A DNA stretch of 64,000 nt from Anas platyrhynchos (Eukaryota; Chordata; Aves; Anseriformes; Anatidae), in the NCBI RefSeq assembly GCF_047663525.1, contig NC_092606.1, positions 9,360,501 to 9,424,500 on the forward strand, in the 5' to 3' direction. Every line of letters begins with the position of its first letter. The stretch's first letter is position 1. The notes below the pieces were generated by a model that saw nothing but the letters and a program-made list of their open reading frames with translations, was not told where the DNA came from and did not search any database. The translations under genes were made by a program, and so were the position numbers. Below, one piece after another: positions 39,701 through 52,620 of this stretch.

Positions 39701-40746
39701 CAAATCACAGAGGGAGGGATTTTACTGCCCTTTACAGCTAGAGAATATGCCAAACCTGCCGAGGATGATCAAAATCCTTTGCTTGCATCTCAGGGCACTC
39801 GTGTAAAGCGAAGCTCTTCCTCGACACTTGCACAGATCAAGTATTTGCTGTCACGGAGATTATACAAGCCAGATAACCTCACCTCATCTGCTATCACCTT
39901 TCAGATGGAATCCTGATGTGTCAGTACCCTACCCAGCCTGGAAAGAACTATCCTCTGCCCAGATCTCCGCGGTCTCCCTGGCACTGCAGGTAAGCATGCT
40001 GTGCAGGGCTCTTTCTCAGTCCCCACCATGCTGCACGCTGCACAGGCAGATTTCAGCTACTTCCCAAGTCCAGTGCATGAAGTGTTAAAGGGAGAGAAAT
40101 TGCAGACTTCTTCCTCTTCTGCTTTCAGGAGCTTTCCATCAATTTTCCTTCTCCCTTTTTCTTTTCTCTGCACTGCACTTCAGATGGAAGCATCTGGATC
40201 GAAGAGAATTATCTCTTAACAACAACTTGGGTTGTAGTACATTTCAAAGACTCAGGTTTTATTAGTCACAGAAGACCTTGTAAAAGTTTGCTTGGGATCA
40301 TTTTTAACAGCAACCAATAATCCTGCCCCAATCAGCCAATGAAAACTAACCCAGCCCTCCCCCCAGCTCCCGCACAGATGTGTCTTGCAGAAATACAGTT
40401 ATTTTGGAGAAGCAGAAGCGACATTTTAGGCAAGCTGGAGGTTTTATCCATCCAGTAGCTTACCCTAATACGGACCTAATTTTCTTCTGGGAGCTACCTG
40501 AATGCTAAGCACGCTTGATGCTCAGTTGGCATAATACTGTTCGGAATGGTCCATAATTGCATGAGACTTCCCGTTTTGTACCTTTCTGTCCTCGGTCTAC
40601 ACACAGCCAGAGGAGACCTGGTTGTGCTGCAAGCCCAGACTCTGCTCTTGCACTTTCCACGTCAGATGATTGTTTTCATAAAGGTGTATTAATACAATCA
40701 GTTAAAAAGCAAGCCTGGAAAATCCTTTTGCCCCTTCTATCTGCAG

Positions 40747-40778
<32 letters not shown>
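40747..40778 (+). repeat. A32 homopolymer
   Basis: Run of 32 A directly after CTATCTGCAG. No upstream AATAAA or recognisable coding sequence suggests a processed retrocopy. Confidence 0.9.
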
Positions 40779-40780
<2 letters not shown>

Positions 40781-41067
40781 AGATTACAAAGCAGCATTCC
40801 CTGCACTGCTAACTGCTTTGGTATCCAGTGTCATGTTCAGTCTGCTAAACCAAAAGTCACCTCCAGCAGTTTGTTAGTCATAAGGAAAGATAATATATGG
40901 GGAAAAAGAGGCAGAGGATGACAAATGGGTTCTGGGGATGTGGTATGCCATAATTCTTACAAAACTACAATGAAAGCTGAGCACATTCAACAGCTTTAAA
41001 AATCAAGACACTCCTCTAAGTGCCTAGGTGCAGATTTAGGAACTTCAGCTGCTCAGGTAGGAAGATT

Positions 41068-41160
41068 TGGGCCAAATAGCCCAATTCTGCTCTCTGCAGA
41101 GTGACTTCAATAGAACAAATTATTATTTTCATCAGTAGAATTACACTGATACATGCAGGT
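41068..41160. repeat. Remnant of a second palindromic repeat family (CCAATTCTGCTCTC type)
   Basis: GGGCCAAATAGCCCAATTCT followed by GCTCTC, then GTGACTTCAATAG and TTACACTGAT, recalls a palindromic sauropsid repeat built around a central TCCATTGACTTCAATGGAG-like core. This copy keeps one arm and part of the centre. Confidence 0.4.
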
Positions 41161-41578
41161 AAACTATAGCACATCTTCTGATCCATTTCTGACAAATAAA
41201 GATATTGCAGTTGCCCTTTTCTAGTGCCAACAAAAAGTAGTGGAAAGGTATGAGCTACAGGAATGTAAACCTGAGCTGTCATTAAAAATCAATTTTCATG
41301 ACAAATTTAATTCACGTTTCACAGAGAGCTGTGTAATATCAATAAAAATGTTTTAATAATTGCTGTGCTGGCACTCAGTACAGTGTAAGACATAAAGAGA
41401 TATAAATTTTTTTATAATTTAGAAGATGTGGAACAAAACACTTCTTTAGAAGAAACCCTTTCTCAGGGAGAGAAATTAATTCTGGAGGAGGATGTAATTT
41501 ATTAGGAATTCCACTTCAGCCCCCTTTACAAAGACTGCTCTGAAATTAAAACTTTGAGAGATCGGGTTTCTAATTTAT

Positions 41579-41712
41579 TCGTAGAGTTAAAGGCCAGAGA
41601 GGACCAGGATCAGGTAGTCTGACCCCTTGGATAACCCAGGCTATTACTTTTCACATAGTTCTTCCACATCATAACTTGTGTTGGGCTAAAACATAGTTTT
41701 ACTTAAACATTG
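41579..41712 (-). repeat. Ancient amniote CR1/L3-like 3' fragment
   Basis: On the + strand the order is AGAGTTAAAGGCCAGAGAGG, AGTCTGACCCCTTGGATAAC, then ATAACTTGTG and GGCTAAAACATAG. This is the reverse complement of a widespread old CR1-type element seen in turtles and crocodilians, recalled from memory and not searched. The element therefore points to the minus strand. It is strongly diverged, consistent with an insertion older than birds. Confidence 0.6.
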
Positions 41713-42235
41713 GTTTAAAATGCTGGGAAAACACATTCTTGTGTTTCTTTCACATGCTTTGGTTAAGGTGGGAGAGAAGAAAAAAAATCTGAATCGATTA
41801 GAACGCTGTGACACACTGACAGAATTGCTACAGCATGCAATAGCACTATCTGAATTTGGCACCATGGAAATATAAACAGTTGGTCTTTTCTGGTAATAAA
41901 AGCTGACTGATTCTCAGAGCAGATAGGTATGCTACCTATTTAGGAATGTGGTTTTGCGAATAACTTTCAAAGGGACCAAAGGGCAGCTATACAGTTCCAA
42001 ATCTTACCGTCATGTTTGAAAATCCCATTTTCAAACCGAAGTAAGAACGAGCTGAGAGCTAAATGCTGAATTTCCTGAAGTCACTCGCAGTTTTCTCATT
42101 TACATGTAATTGAGGTCTGAATTTCACCCTAGAAGATCAGTTAACTTTTTATGATGCCAAGTGAAGAACTCTAATAATACTTGCAATTTGTACTTTGCTT
42201 CTGCACAGAATATAATTCATTACCTTTTACTCCTC

Positions 42236-42259
42236 TTTTTTTTTTTTTTTTTTTTTTTT
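42236..42259 (+). repeat. T24 homopolymer
   Basis: Uninterrupted T-run in AT-rich DNA. Confidence 0.9.
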
Positions 42260-42837
42260 GTAAATCTTTTTGTTGGTGTCCCTTATTTTTGTTCCTTTAC
42301 CAACATGAATATTTGTGATTGTTTCAAACTGAATGCCACCTCCAAATTTCCTTAATGTACAACTTATCTGATATTTTAGAGTAGATATTCAACAAGATAG
42401 GACTACAGCATCAAAACTTCTAGGATCCTCTACACACACAGACACAAGCTCTGATATTGCCACTCACCGCCATGCTTTCCAGGTTCACGGTCAATACAGC
42501 ATTTGTTATACCCACATAACTTTGAGTCACGTTTTCAAATGAGGCTTCCTGAAACCCAGTGACATCTGCTTTGCTCCCTGTACTTGCAAATGCAGCCATT
42601 CACAAATGTTCATGCTACAGGATAAGGAATCTTAAGCAATTAGAAGCACAGGTTTAGTCAGCTTCCACTGGAGTGTTTATTAGCAAATCCCGGGGAACTA
42701 GTGGGATCCAATTTTGTAATAGTTTCAGACGAAAACAAACAACCAAAAACTCCTGAGTTCATCTGGCCATACACAATAAACATACACAGCTTTATTGCTC
42801 ATGACTCCCGCACTCTCCAGGGACCAAGTTTTCACCT

Positions 42838-42892
42838 GCTGTAAATTAGTGCAGATCCGTTCGAGTCAATAGATCAAGACTGTAATTCTGAT
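42838..42892. repeat. Possible remnant of the same palindromic repeat family
   Basis: CTGTAAATTAGTGCAGATCC, then GAGTCAATAG and CTGTAATTCTGAT, are in the right order for the family seen at 41.07 kb, about 1.7 kb away. The match is short and diverged. Confidence 0.3.
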
Positions 42893-43013
42893 ATTATTTC
42901 TGCTCTGATTTTTCTTTCTGATAAAATTACTGATTTTTTTTTATAATTATTATTTTTAATTATTTCATAATTCTATTTTAACCTATTAGGGAAATAAGAT
43001 GCAGATTAAATTG

Positions 43014-43061
43014 GTTTTTCTTTTTTTTTTTTTTTCTTTTTTTTTCTTTTTTTTTTCTTTT
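43014..43061 (+). repeat. Interrupted T-rich tract (T/C)
   Basis: Runs of T separated by single C over about 48 bases. Polypyrimidine low complexity, about 210 bases before the ancient CR1-like fragment. Confidence 0.85.
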
Positions 43062-43269
43062 AGCTACAAAATCCAAACTTCATCTCCTCTAGGCCAGCTA
43101 ATCTATCTAGCAATGTTTTCCTGTACCCCATGATCTCCCAGTATTGATAAGGACGGTTATACTGTTGTTCTTATTCCCTAATGATAGAATGCAAGAAGCT
43201 TAGAAAAGTTATTCAGATACTGCCTGTCTTTGACCACTGCTGTCAGAAGGATGCAGATGCTGGCAGTCT

Positions 43270-43530
43270 ACATCAGACTAGTGGTCCATCTACTTTAGCC
43301 TCCCATCTCTTACCTTTTCTTTTTTGTAAATTTTGTTGTGTTCTCAGGCATTAAAATGTACATTTCCCTCAACCACTTTATAATCGATATTATTGTCACT
43401 CTGAAAGTTCTCATTATTCTTGACCTCGGAGCTGCCTTGTGGCTGTGAGTTCCACCGATTAGGTGTGTTTGTTAATTTGTGAAAGGAATGATTGTCTGTT
43501 CTCTGTGTATTTTCTCTTGACATTGTTCTG
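43270..43530 (-). repeat. Second ancient CR1/L3-like fragment
   Basis: Two blocks resemble an old amniote CR1/L3 family: TCAGACTAGTGGTCCATCTA near 43273, and GTGAGTTCCACCGATTAGGT at 43446, followed by a GTGAAAGGAATGA segment. Spacing between blocks agrees with one element. The hits are the reverse complement of the usual sense orientation. It is heavily mutated, and a profile search would settle the family and the true ends. Confidence 0.55.
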
Positions 43531-43979
43531 GAAACGTGTCTTCTGCTAGATTTCAACTAACTACTTTTAGTTCTTCCTTTATCATTATTCTCGTACTATT
43601 TATTTATTTTTTAAAGGTCACGGGTTTCTGTTTTTCCTTGTTGATTAACTTTGGGTGCTCCTTTTTCTCCTTAACTGTTTCTGTTTCAAACCACATTCTA
43701 GGAAAACACCTTTTAAAACACCCAGTCTATATCTTAGCTATGAAGCTAAACAATCTGCTCTTATAAGCAATACATTTGTATACGCAATACAAGTTGGAGT
43801 AAAATTGTTTTAGTTTTATGGAACTGTTGTTTTAAATTCCTCTGCCATCCATACAATCACCCTGGCTTTTATTTTGTATTGGAATTTTGGTTCTCATTAT
43901 TTCTTATTCTCATAAATGCAATGTTAGACCAGGGTCTAAACAATAAACAAAAAGGTCCTTTTTCCATTTCTCTTGTGTG

Positions 43980-44018
43980 TTTTTTGTTTGTTTGTTTGTT
44001 TTGTTTTGTTTTTTTTTT
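43980..44018 (+). repeat. (TTTG)n / (TTTTG)n microsatellite
   Basis: TTTG units grade into TTTTG and then a T10 run. Confidence 0.9.
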
Positions 44019-46084
44019 CATTTGCAGATCAAACTCCTGAAATAATAATCACTGTCATAACATGGTAGACATTCTGCTATTTTAAACTACCCATCTTCTA
44101 GAAAGATGCTATCCTCAGAAAGACACATTTGCCTCCGCTGTTTTAAATTCCTAAAACTTAATGCCAAAAAACAGTGCAAATGACTCTTGCTAGAAGCAAG
44201 GTTCTTGCCATTTCTTCAAGCAATGAATTACCTCCTGATTTTCACGTTATTTCAAAATATCCTTTTCAGATAGGCATGCCAGGGGCTATTTCTAAGAAAA
44301 CCCCTTTTAGTGTTATTACTGTGCAGATTTTGTTTTGCTCCAGTGCATAATGGTGATACAGAAATTGCAGTTGTTATTTTTTTGGTCTGTATTAACCCTT
44401 CTCTCTTCATTATTTAGGACTAGAAATATCATAAAGCTTTTGGTGTCTGCCTCAAATCAGAAAATTATAGATCTGTTAGCACACATTCAGCAAGTCTCCC
44501 TTCTGTGGGTGTTAACCGAATAACTACGAACACCCAGTTGTGAGTACACTAGTCATTAACCTCAAAAACAGTGAGCTCAGCACGGTACCAGAGCATACCA
44601 GTGCCTGTAAGACACAAAAAGCTGTTTTCTCTTGCCAGATGCCAGGCAAGATGTATTTCTAGAAAAAAGGCCAACAGGTGGCCTAAGAACAAATGTGCAT
44701 GGAGGTCTGCTGTACCCTTCCCAGTAAGATCACTTGAAATGCTCAGCTGGAGGCAAGAACACACTGGAGAGAGAACTTCCTGAGCATCTGTCTGAGGTTC
44801 TGTGGAACAGCAAGGCCTACTTGCCCTCCCTCCCAAATCAATTAAGGTTGATGGAAATGCTCCTGCTGGTGCTAGATCACACCCAGAAAAGGGATAATTT
44901 GCCTGTAGTGTACACAGGGAGGTGACCAGTGATTTCAAATGCTTGATACTTCCCAGAAGAAAAATGTTTTGTAGCAGAGAATGAATTAGATGGATGTGTT
45001 TTCATTTTTTATTTTTTTTCAGTAGACATGCAAATCTACGGATTTGTTTCTATAAAGAACGTAAAATAAATCACACACCATTTCTGTTTTCCACATACGT
45101 GCATTCAGGAACAAAACAGACTGAGCAGACTTTCAGCCATGCAATGAATGTCAGCAGAAACACATCCGACTACAGGTCTCTTAAGTCACTTTAATGGTGA
45201 TGGATGTGCAGGAAACTGTAATCAATTACATTGCCCTGGAAATTACATAGTTATTTTCCAAAAAGCCCAACAGGTAACAGTTGTTTGATACAGTAGAGCT
45301 TAATATTTCTCAGAAGACAGAGACTTTGTAATATTTGAGCTTGCCTGTACACACAAATTGCATCACTTTAACAATACCCGTACAACCTCTTCTGTATAGT
45401 CAGATTATATAGACCTGGCAGGCAGCTAGAAGTGAGACACAAGAAACTGAAGCAAGGTAGCAAAACGTAGCGTTGAACAGCAAGAAATCTGAACAGGGAG
45501 ATCTAGGGTCAGATCTAGGAGGTGATGTTCTCCAGCTTGATATTTGAGAATGTTTAAAAACCAGCCATGTGCCTCTGCAAGGAGCAGCGTGGCCTTCTGC
45601 AAGGTACACACTCTTACACTATCAGGTTACCGACGGCTTTGTACTTCCTTTTCTTTTGGTTCACACCCATACGTAGCAGCTCAAAAGTCACTGCATACCA
45701 CACGGGAGATGTTGTGTGGAGAGCGGTGGCAAAATGTCATTTGCCTTCAGGAAAAGAAAAAAAAAAAAAAAAAAAGGTATATCCAATTCCCAGTATTTTG
45801 TGTGAGCGGTTAATATTCTTATTCTTATTAAAATATATTAAGGATATTGCTTGATCAGAGTGGCCCAAGTGTTAGGGTACAAAGTAAACAACACATTACA
45901 CAACCAAACAGAGCATCATCCCTTGAGAGTCAGAGCAGCCCGCAGGGAGACTGCTGGAAAAACACACACTGGAGCTCTCAGCCCATGTGCCGCTTGTTGT
46001 GGCCCTCCTTGGTGTCTCAGCGGAGCAACGATTAGCAGCTACAGCAGGCAGCAAGAGGCAGACCAAGGAGCCCGTAACAAGCTT
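44019..46084. other. Non-coding flank immediately upstream of the AUTS2 CpG island
   Basis: Unique AT-rich sequence with one A19 run. An octamer ATGCAAAT lies at 45028-45035. No exon of a divergent gene is recognisable. Confidence 0.6.
45757..45775 (+). repeat. A19 homopolymer
   Basis: Run of A after CAGGAAAAG. It gives spurious lysine runs in short ORFs. Confidence 0.9.
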
Positions 46085-46106
46085 CTTGTAGAGATCTTGT
46101 AGAGAT
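46085..46106 (+). repeat. 11-bp tandem duplication
   Basis: CTTGTAGAGAT is present twice head to tail with no mismatch, a recent small tandem duplication just upstream of the CpG island. Confidence 0.9.
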
Positions 46107-46128
46107 AGTGTTAAATGATTTCCAATTC

Positions 46129-46154
46129 TTTTATTTATTTATTTATTTATTTTT
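46129..46154 (+). repeat. (TTTA)n microsatellite
   Basis: About six ATTT units mark the AT-rich flank some 400 bases before the AUTS2 CpG island. Confidence 0.9.
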
Positions 46155-46629
46155 CCCCACCTATCCCCCCAATACGTTTCAAACCCTGCAACAGCCTGCT
46201 CATCAGGTGGACAGAGGAAACCCCAAGGTGTGCTTCCACAGCCCCGCTTCTCTGCCCTGAGCACACCAGTTGGGTTCTCCTCCTCACCTCGCTCCTGCTG
46301 GCTGTGGTTTGTTCCTCCATCTTCCATCCTAGCAAATCTTCTCGTCCTCCCAGGTCCCCGCTCCTAATGCAGACCCAACGGCTTCGCCTTCCATGCCTCT
46401 TCCCTCAGCCCATTCCCCTGTGGAGGAGATGGAGGAAGATGAGGATGAAAAGGGTGACCACGAGCACAAGCTCAGTCATCGGGTGCTTGGAGCTCAGTTA
46501 TCGGACACTTGTCAGGGCTCCGGCCATGAGGCGAGGCAGGTGATGAGGGTAACACGTCCCTGCCGCCCAGCAGCGGTTGGAGCTGAAGGCGAGGCGGCCG
46601 CTGGCTCCACACGGGCAGGGCACCATGAC

Positions 46630-47015
46630 GGAGGGGCGGCCATGTTGGGGCGCTGCCCCCACGGGCGGGGGGCTCCCCTCGAGGGGCAGCAGCCACGCCG
46701 CGTCCCCGGGGGGCGGTGCGGGAGGGCACCCGAGGGGGGGGCTGCGAGCCGGCAGGGGGGGAAGCAGACACGGAGCGGGGACACGGGACGGCGAGAACTG
46801 AGCCCAAACTCGACGGGAGGGGGGGGCAGCGGGGCGGGAACCGCGCCACAGCCGGGCGGGGGGGTGCGGCCGGGCCTCCCCCTGCCTCCCGCCTGCCCCC
46901 ACCCGCGCAGTGCGCAGGCCCTGCGCGCATGCCCGCGACTTATTTCGCGCGGCCGGGGCGCCGCATTTCGCGCGGCGGGGAGCGGGCGGCGGCGGCTCCG
47001 GCTCCACGTGACCGG
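46630..47015 (+). promoter_or_regulatory. AUTS2: Probable core/proximal promoter motif cluster
   Basis: The following sites are visible by eye. GCCATGTT at 46639-46646 is a YY1-type site on the reverse strand. TGCGCAGGCC at 46911-46920 followed by GCGCATGCCC at 46925-46934 resembles an NRF1 pair. TTTCGCGC occurs twice, at 46943-46950 and 46966-46973, as twin E2F-type sites 23 bp apart. CACGTGAC at 47005-47012 is an E-box of the USF/MAX/TFE type. Several GC boxes are interspersed and there is no TATA box. The combination fits a dispersed CpG-island promoter. That it serves AUTS2, or also a divergent transcript, is inferred from position only. Confidence 0.55.
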
Positions 47016-47262
47016 CGCGGAGCGGAGCGGGGCCGGGCCGGGACCGCCGGGGGCCGGCAGCGCCGGGGCCGCCCCGCAGCGCCCCGGGGCCGGGGCTCCC
47101 TCCGCCGCCCCCCCTTCCCCCCAGCACCCCCTCCAACCTCCTCCGCCAAGCAGCCCGGGGGGGCCCGGCCCGCTGCACCCCCCCGCGGTCGGGGCGAGGC
47201 AGCAGAAAGCGCGCACCGGTGCCGCCGTCCCCGCTGGAGCGTATTCGAGCCTCATCAGCACC

Positions 47263-49115
<1,853 letters not shown>

Positions 49116-49259
49116 TAAAGGGGGGCGGCGCCTCTTCTCCCGAGGGGGAGCCCCGGGCCCGGGCCCCCCCCCGGCCGCTGTCACCCCCCGGGGGCTCGGG
49201 GTTGGGGGGGTGATGCCGGGGGAGCCCCGGCCCCGCTGCTCTCGGAGGGCTTTGTTGTT

Positions 49260-49440
49260 CCTAACTTCTGCTCGGGAGAAGTTTGCGTGGTGAAAGGCAG
49301 ATTTATTTGGGTTTACATGCACTGGAATCACAACTGTAACAATTATGAACTGTCAAAATAAATGCGAAGATGAAGCTGATTGTTTAACAAAAAAATCTGT
49401 GTAGCTCTTAAGCTGTTTAAATATTTAGCCAGGAATACTT
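49260..49440. promoter_or_regulatory. AUTS2: AT-rich candidate element at the CpG island boundary
   Basis: Composition switches within about 50 bases from C-rich island to AT-rich unique DNA containing AACAATTATGAACTGTC and GATTGTTTAAC motifs (SOX-like ACAAT/ATTGT cores at about 49337 and 49379). The position directly after the island suggests a promoter-proximal intronic enhancer. This is inference. Confidence 0.25.
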
Positions 49441-52429
49441 AGTGGCATTTTCTGGTGTTGGTTTTTTCTTTGTTGTTTTTTTTGATTTTTTTTTCCACCC
49501 TTTGGAGCCAAATTTTGTCCTTGGTTACACCTGCACCAGCCCAGACTCATGTCTGGCAGAGATCTCCTCCCGGTGTAAGCCAAGGGAGGATCTGCTCCCC
49601 CCGAGAGCCTCCGCGTGGCTGGCGAGAGGCTCGTGTGGGTGATGGTGAACCAGTGCTGGGGATGGCCAGGCTCCCCGCTGCCACCCCTCTCACCTGGTGA
49701 GCCCGTCCACCAGTGTCCTACGTGAGCCGTGGAGAGGAGCGTGGACGTGTCTTTGTCGGCAAGAGTGGGATTTGCAAGCTGAGGATTTGGACAAAATTCT
49801 CTTCTTCCTCAAACAAAGCCCCGGTTCGTGTCGTTAGGGGTTTTGTGGGAATATGGACTCGAGAATTTGGCCGTAGCCCTTCCTGGAGGGGAATCGAGGA
49901 GCAAGTTTTATGTTCAGAACTTGTAGGGTGTTTTGGAAAAAATGTCTTTTGTGTTTCACTCCTTATTTATTTATTTTCCACTTGAAATGAAAATTGCTGT
50001 GCTTTTTTTCCCCGTTACAAAGCCAAGAATGGCTACTACTTGCATCCTGTTGTAATCCTATATCGCTAAAAAGGAGCGCAGAAACATTACCCAGTTCTGC
50101 CAGCTAATATCACATTCAGATAAAACAATAGCTCGCACACTGAGACTTGACATACTTTTAATGTTCATGTGATAGGTGGCACATTTTGACCTAACGATTT
50201 CATGCTGCGTTGAGAAATAATGTCACAAAATCATTGTTAGGTGCTTTTCCCTGCAGCTCGGTGTATGTGTTGAGAAAGTTGTTTCCGAGGATCAGAGGGA
50301 GATGAAGGTGTCTCAGGCACAAGCCCAACGTAGCAGGAATTACCGCGTGCATTGCTCGTAGCAGCCTCAAGTTTTCACTGCGATTTCAGCGCTGGCAAGG
50401 AGGTCGCGAGATGTCTCAGCCCAGGGGAGATGTTCAGGTTCTTGTCTCAACTCATACCAGAGCTGAGAAGCCCTGGGTGCCGTGGAGAGGTGCCCTGGTG
50501 TTTACACACCTCGTGTTTTGGATCTGCCTCGGGCTCTTTGGAGCCGTGGAGGTTTCTCCCCAGGTTGCAGAAGATTTCTGTGCCCAGCATGACAGGATTG
50601 CCCTACTGGGCTTTGTGCTTGAACTTCAGCCTGTTCTCAGGCTTAGTGCAGCCAAGAGTGTGAGACAGAGGGTGTGTTTAGTCTGCTTGTTGGTAATAGC
50701 AGTGAGGATCGATGTTCAGAACTTCACACCATGGGAAGATCTAAACCTGTGCTCCGGGATGGGCAGCGTGTGGGTTGGTTGGCACGGGGGGGATGTGGAG
50801 GGACGAGGCTGAGCACCCTGCTCATGAGCCCACCTTTGTGGCAGGAGGTGTGTGAGTTGGGTGGGAGCCGGCTGTTGCCCCAGGGGATCTTTTTGTGGGT
50901 GCTGCGAATAAAGCTGTGAACAAGAGCAAGGATTTCCACATAGCTTTGTTTTGCTTGACCTTTTCTAAATGCCTTGTGTTGGGGTGACTGAAAAGCCCAA
51001 ACTGTGCAAAACGCCAGGTTGTGTGGGGCTTGTGGACTCTAAGGGGACACCGGTGCTGCAGGAGAAGATGCACCTGATGGCCACTGTAGTTCCAACAGGA
51101 GTCCTCTGTGTCTGTTAACACCAATTACGGGCATGTTGATAAAATTTCCCATCCCTTAAAGCACAATTATCTCTTTAAGCAGCTCCCACTCTTAGAGCTG
51201 CTTTTCTGTCCAGGTATCAGTAGCCTCCTCTGCTTCTGCAGTGTAAATTGTTTGGTGTAGAAAGAGAGGCCGTCTGCTTCTAGTTATCTGCAGCAGGGTT
51301 TATGACAGCCTGGACCTTGATCTCCTTTATATTTGCGTGGGGAATAGCAGGGGAAGAGGGAAGTGGGCAAAGACAGCAGGTTCTCATTGACTTTTTTTTG
51401 GTTGTTTTTGTCTTGGAGCAACAGTTGAGCAAATCTGCTGTTACTGCAAACGTGGCCAGACTGCTCCTTGCCTGGTCTGATGAGGCTCTGCTGTAGTGAG
51501 GTGCTCTGAAGTCCTGTGCCCCACAGGGAGCTCTGACCTTCAGCAGCCCCCAGGTGCCTCTGGTTTAGCACAGCGGTGTAGTCCTGCAGCTTGATCTCAG
51601 CACCGCGTCCTCCCGCGGGTGGCCTTGCTGGGACTATGTGCAGCAGGCTCTGTGCATCGCTCCACGGCACTCACTCACCCCTCAGCTCTCTGGCCTCCCA
51701 AAATCTTCTAGTCTGGAAGAGGAGAAGGGTGCAGACATCTGGTGTCTGTGCTCAGCAGGACACCGAGCTGACCTCTTGCTGTAGCCTGCACCTCTGGCAC
51801 GTTTGTTTCCAACAATCACTGCGTGAGGTTCTCCAAACCCAGCTTTGCATTGTTGATGCTGGTTTGACAGGGAAAGGGTGTTCCTTCAGGAGGTGATAAA
51901 TGGATCTGTTGGGGTGACTTTCTGTGTGATGTGCTGGGGAGGTTTCTGTGGAGCTCTCAGGCAGGTGGGATTGCACAGATGTCTCCTTCCTCCTCCGGCA
52001 CGTTGGGCAGGAGGGCGATGTGGCAGGGCTGTTGGCGTGCGGTGGGGAAGGTGGTTTGCTGTGATGAGAAACGAAATCTGACCTGAATGTTAAGATAGCT
52101 TAAAGTCTGGGAAGTACTCTGTGTTTCCTGAGTCAGCTCCAACCATCCGTATGGAGCAAGCAGTTGGTTTTGGGTTTTCTGAACCCTCAGTAAGGTAATG
52201 AGCTTTTTCTGCGGATGTTTGTTTAGCTTCAGCTCGGGCAGTTCATCTGACAAGCTTGAAATGGGACAGAGATATTTATTTATAAAGCACAGATAGAAAT
52301 GGCACAGGGAGGGGTGAGCTTGCATTTAAATGGTGAATCTTGTTCCGTAAAACCAGCGCAGTTCCTCACCACACGTTCAAACTAATTTCTGTTCAGCATG
52401 CAGACATCAGTCTGTTTCGAGACCATGCT

Positions 52430-52620
52430 AAATTATCGTCAGGTAAAGCCCAATGTAATTAATTACAAATGAGAAATGCTGACAAATATTTGTCAAGGAG
52501 CTGCTTAATGAGTTTCAAATTCTGTGTCGGATGATTCCATCCACCTAGTGTAAATAATTTTTAAGCAATTGTTCCACTGAGTTTGTGTGATTTAGGCAGA
52601 TGTTAGCTATGGCAGTTCTA
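52430..52620. promoter_or_regulatory. Candidate intron 1 regulatory element with two perfect palindromes
   Basis: TGTAATTAATTACA (52454-52467) is a perfect 14-bp palindrome with paired homeodomain TAAT/ATTA cores. TGACAAATATTTGTCA (52480-52495) is a perfect 16-bp palindrome whose ends (TGACA/TGTCA) look like TALE-homeodomain half-sites. They lie 12 bases apart within AT-rich, non-repetitive DNA that resembles a conserved element. Conservation is not tested. Confidence 0.4.

Larger units (their letters stand above)
33790..41060. other. Non-coding flank
   Basis: Unique sequence with homopolymers at 36.67 and 40.75 kb. 37.86-38.2 kb is AT-rich and unique. Nothing else is supported. Confidence 0.65.

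Noticed and set aside
40700..40800. Processed pseudogene with A32 tail
   Set aside because: No poly(A) signal, no recognisable transcript sequence upstream and no target-site duplication seen.
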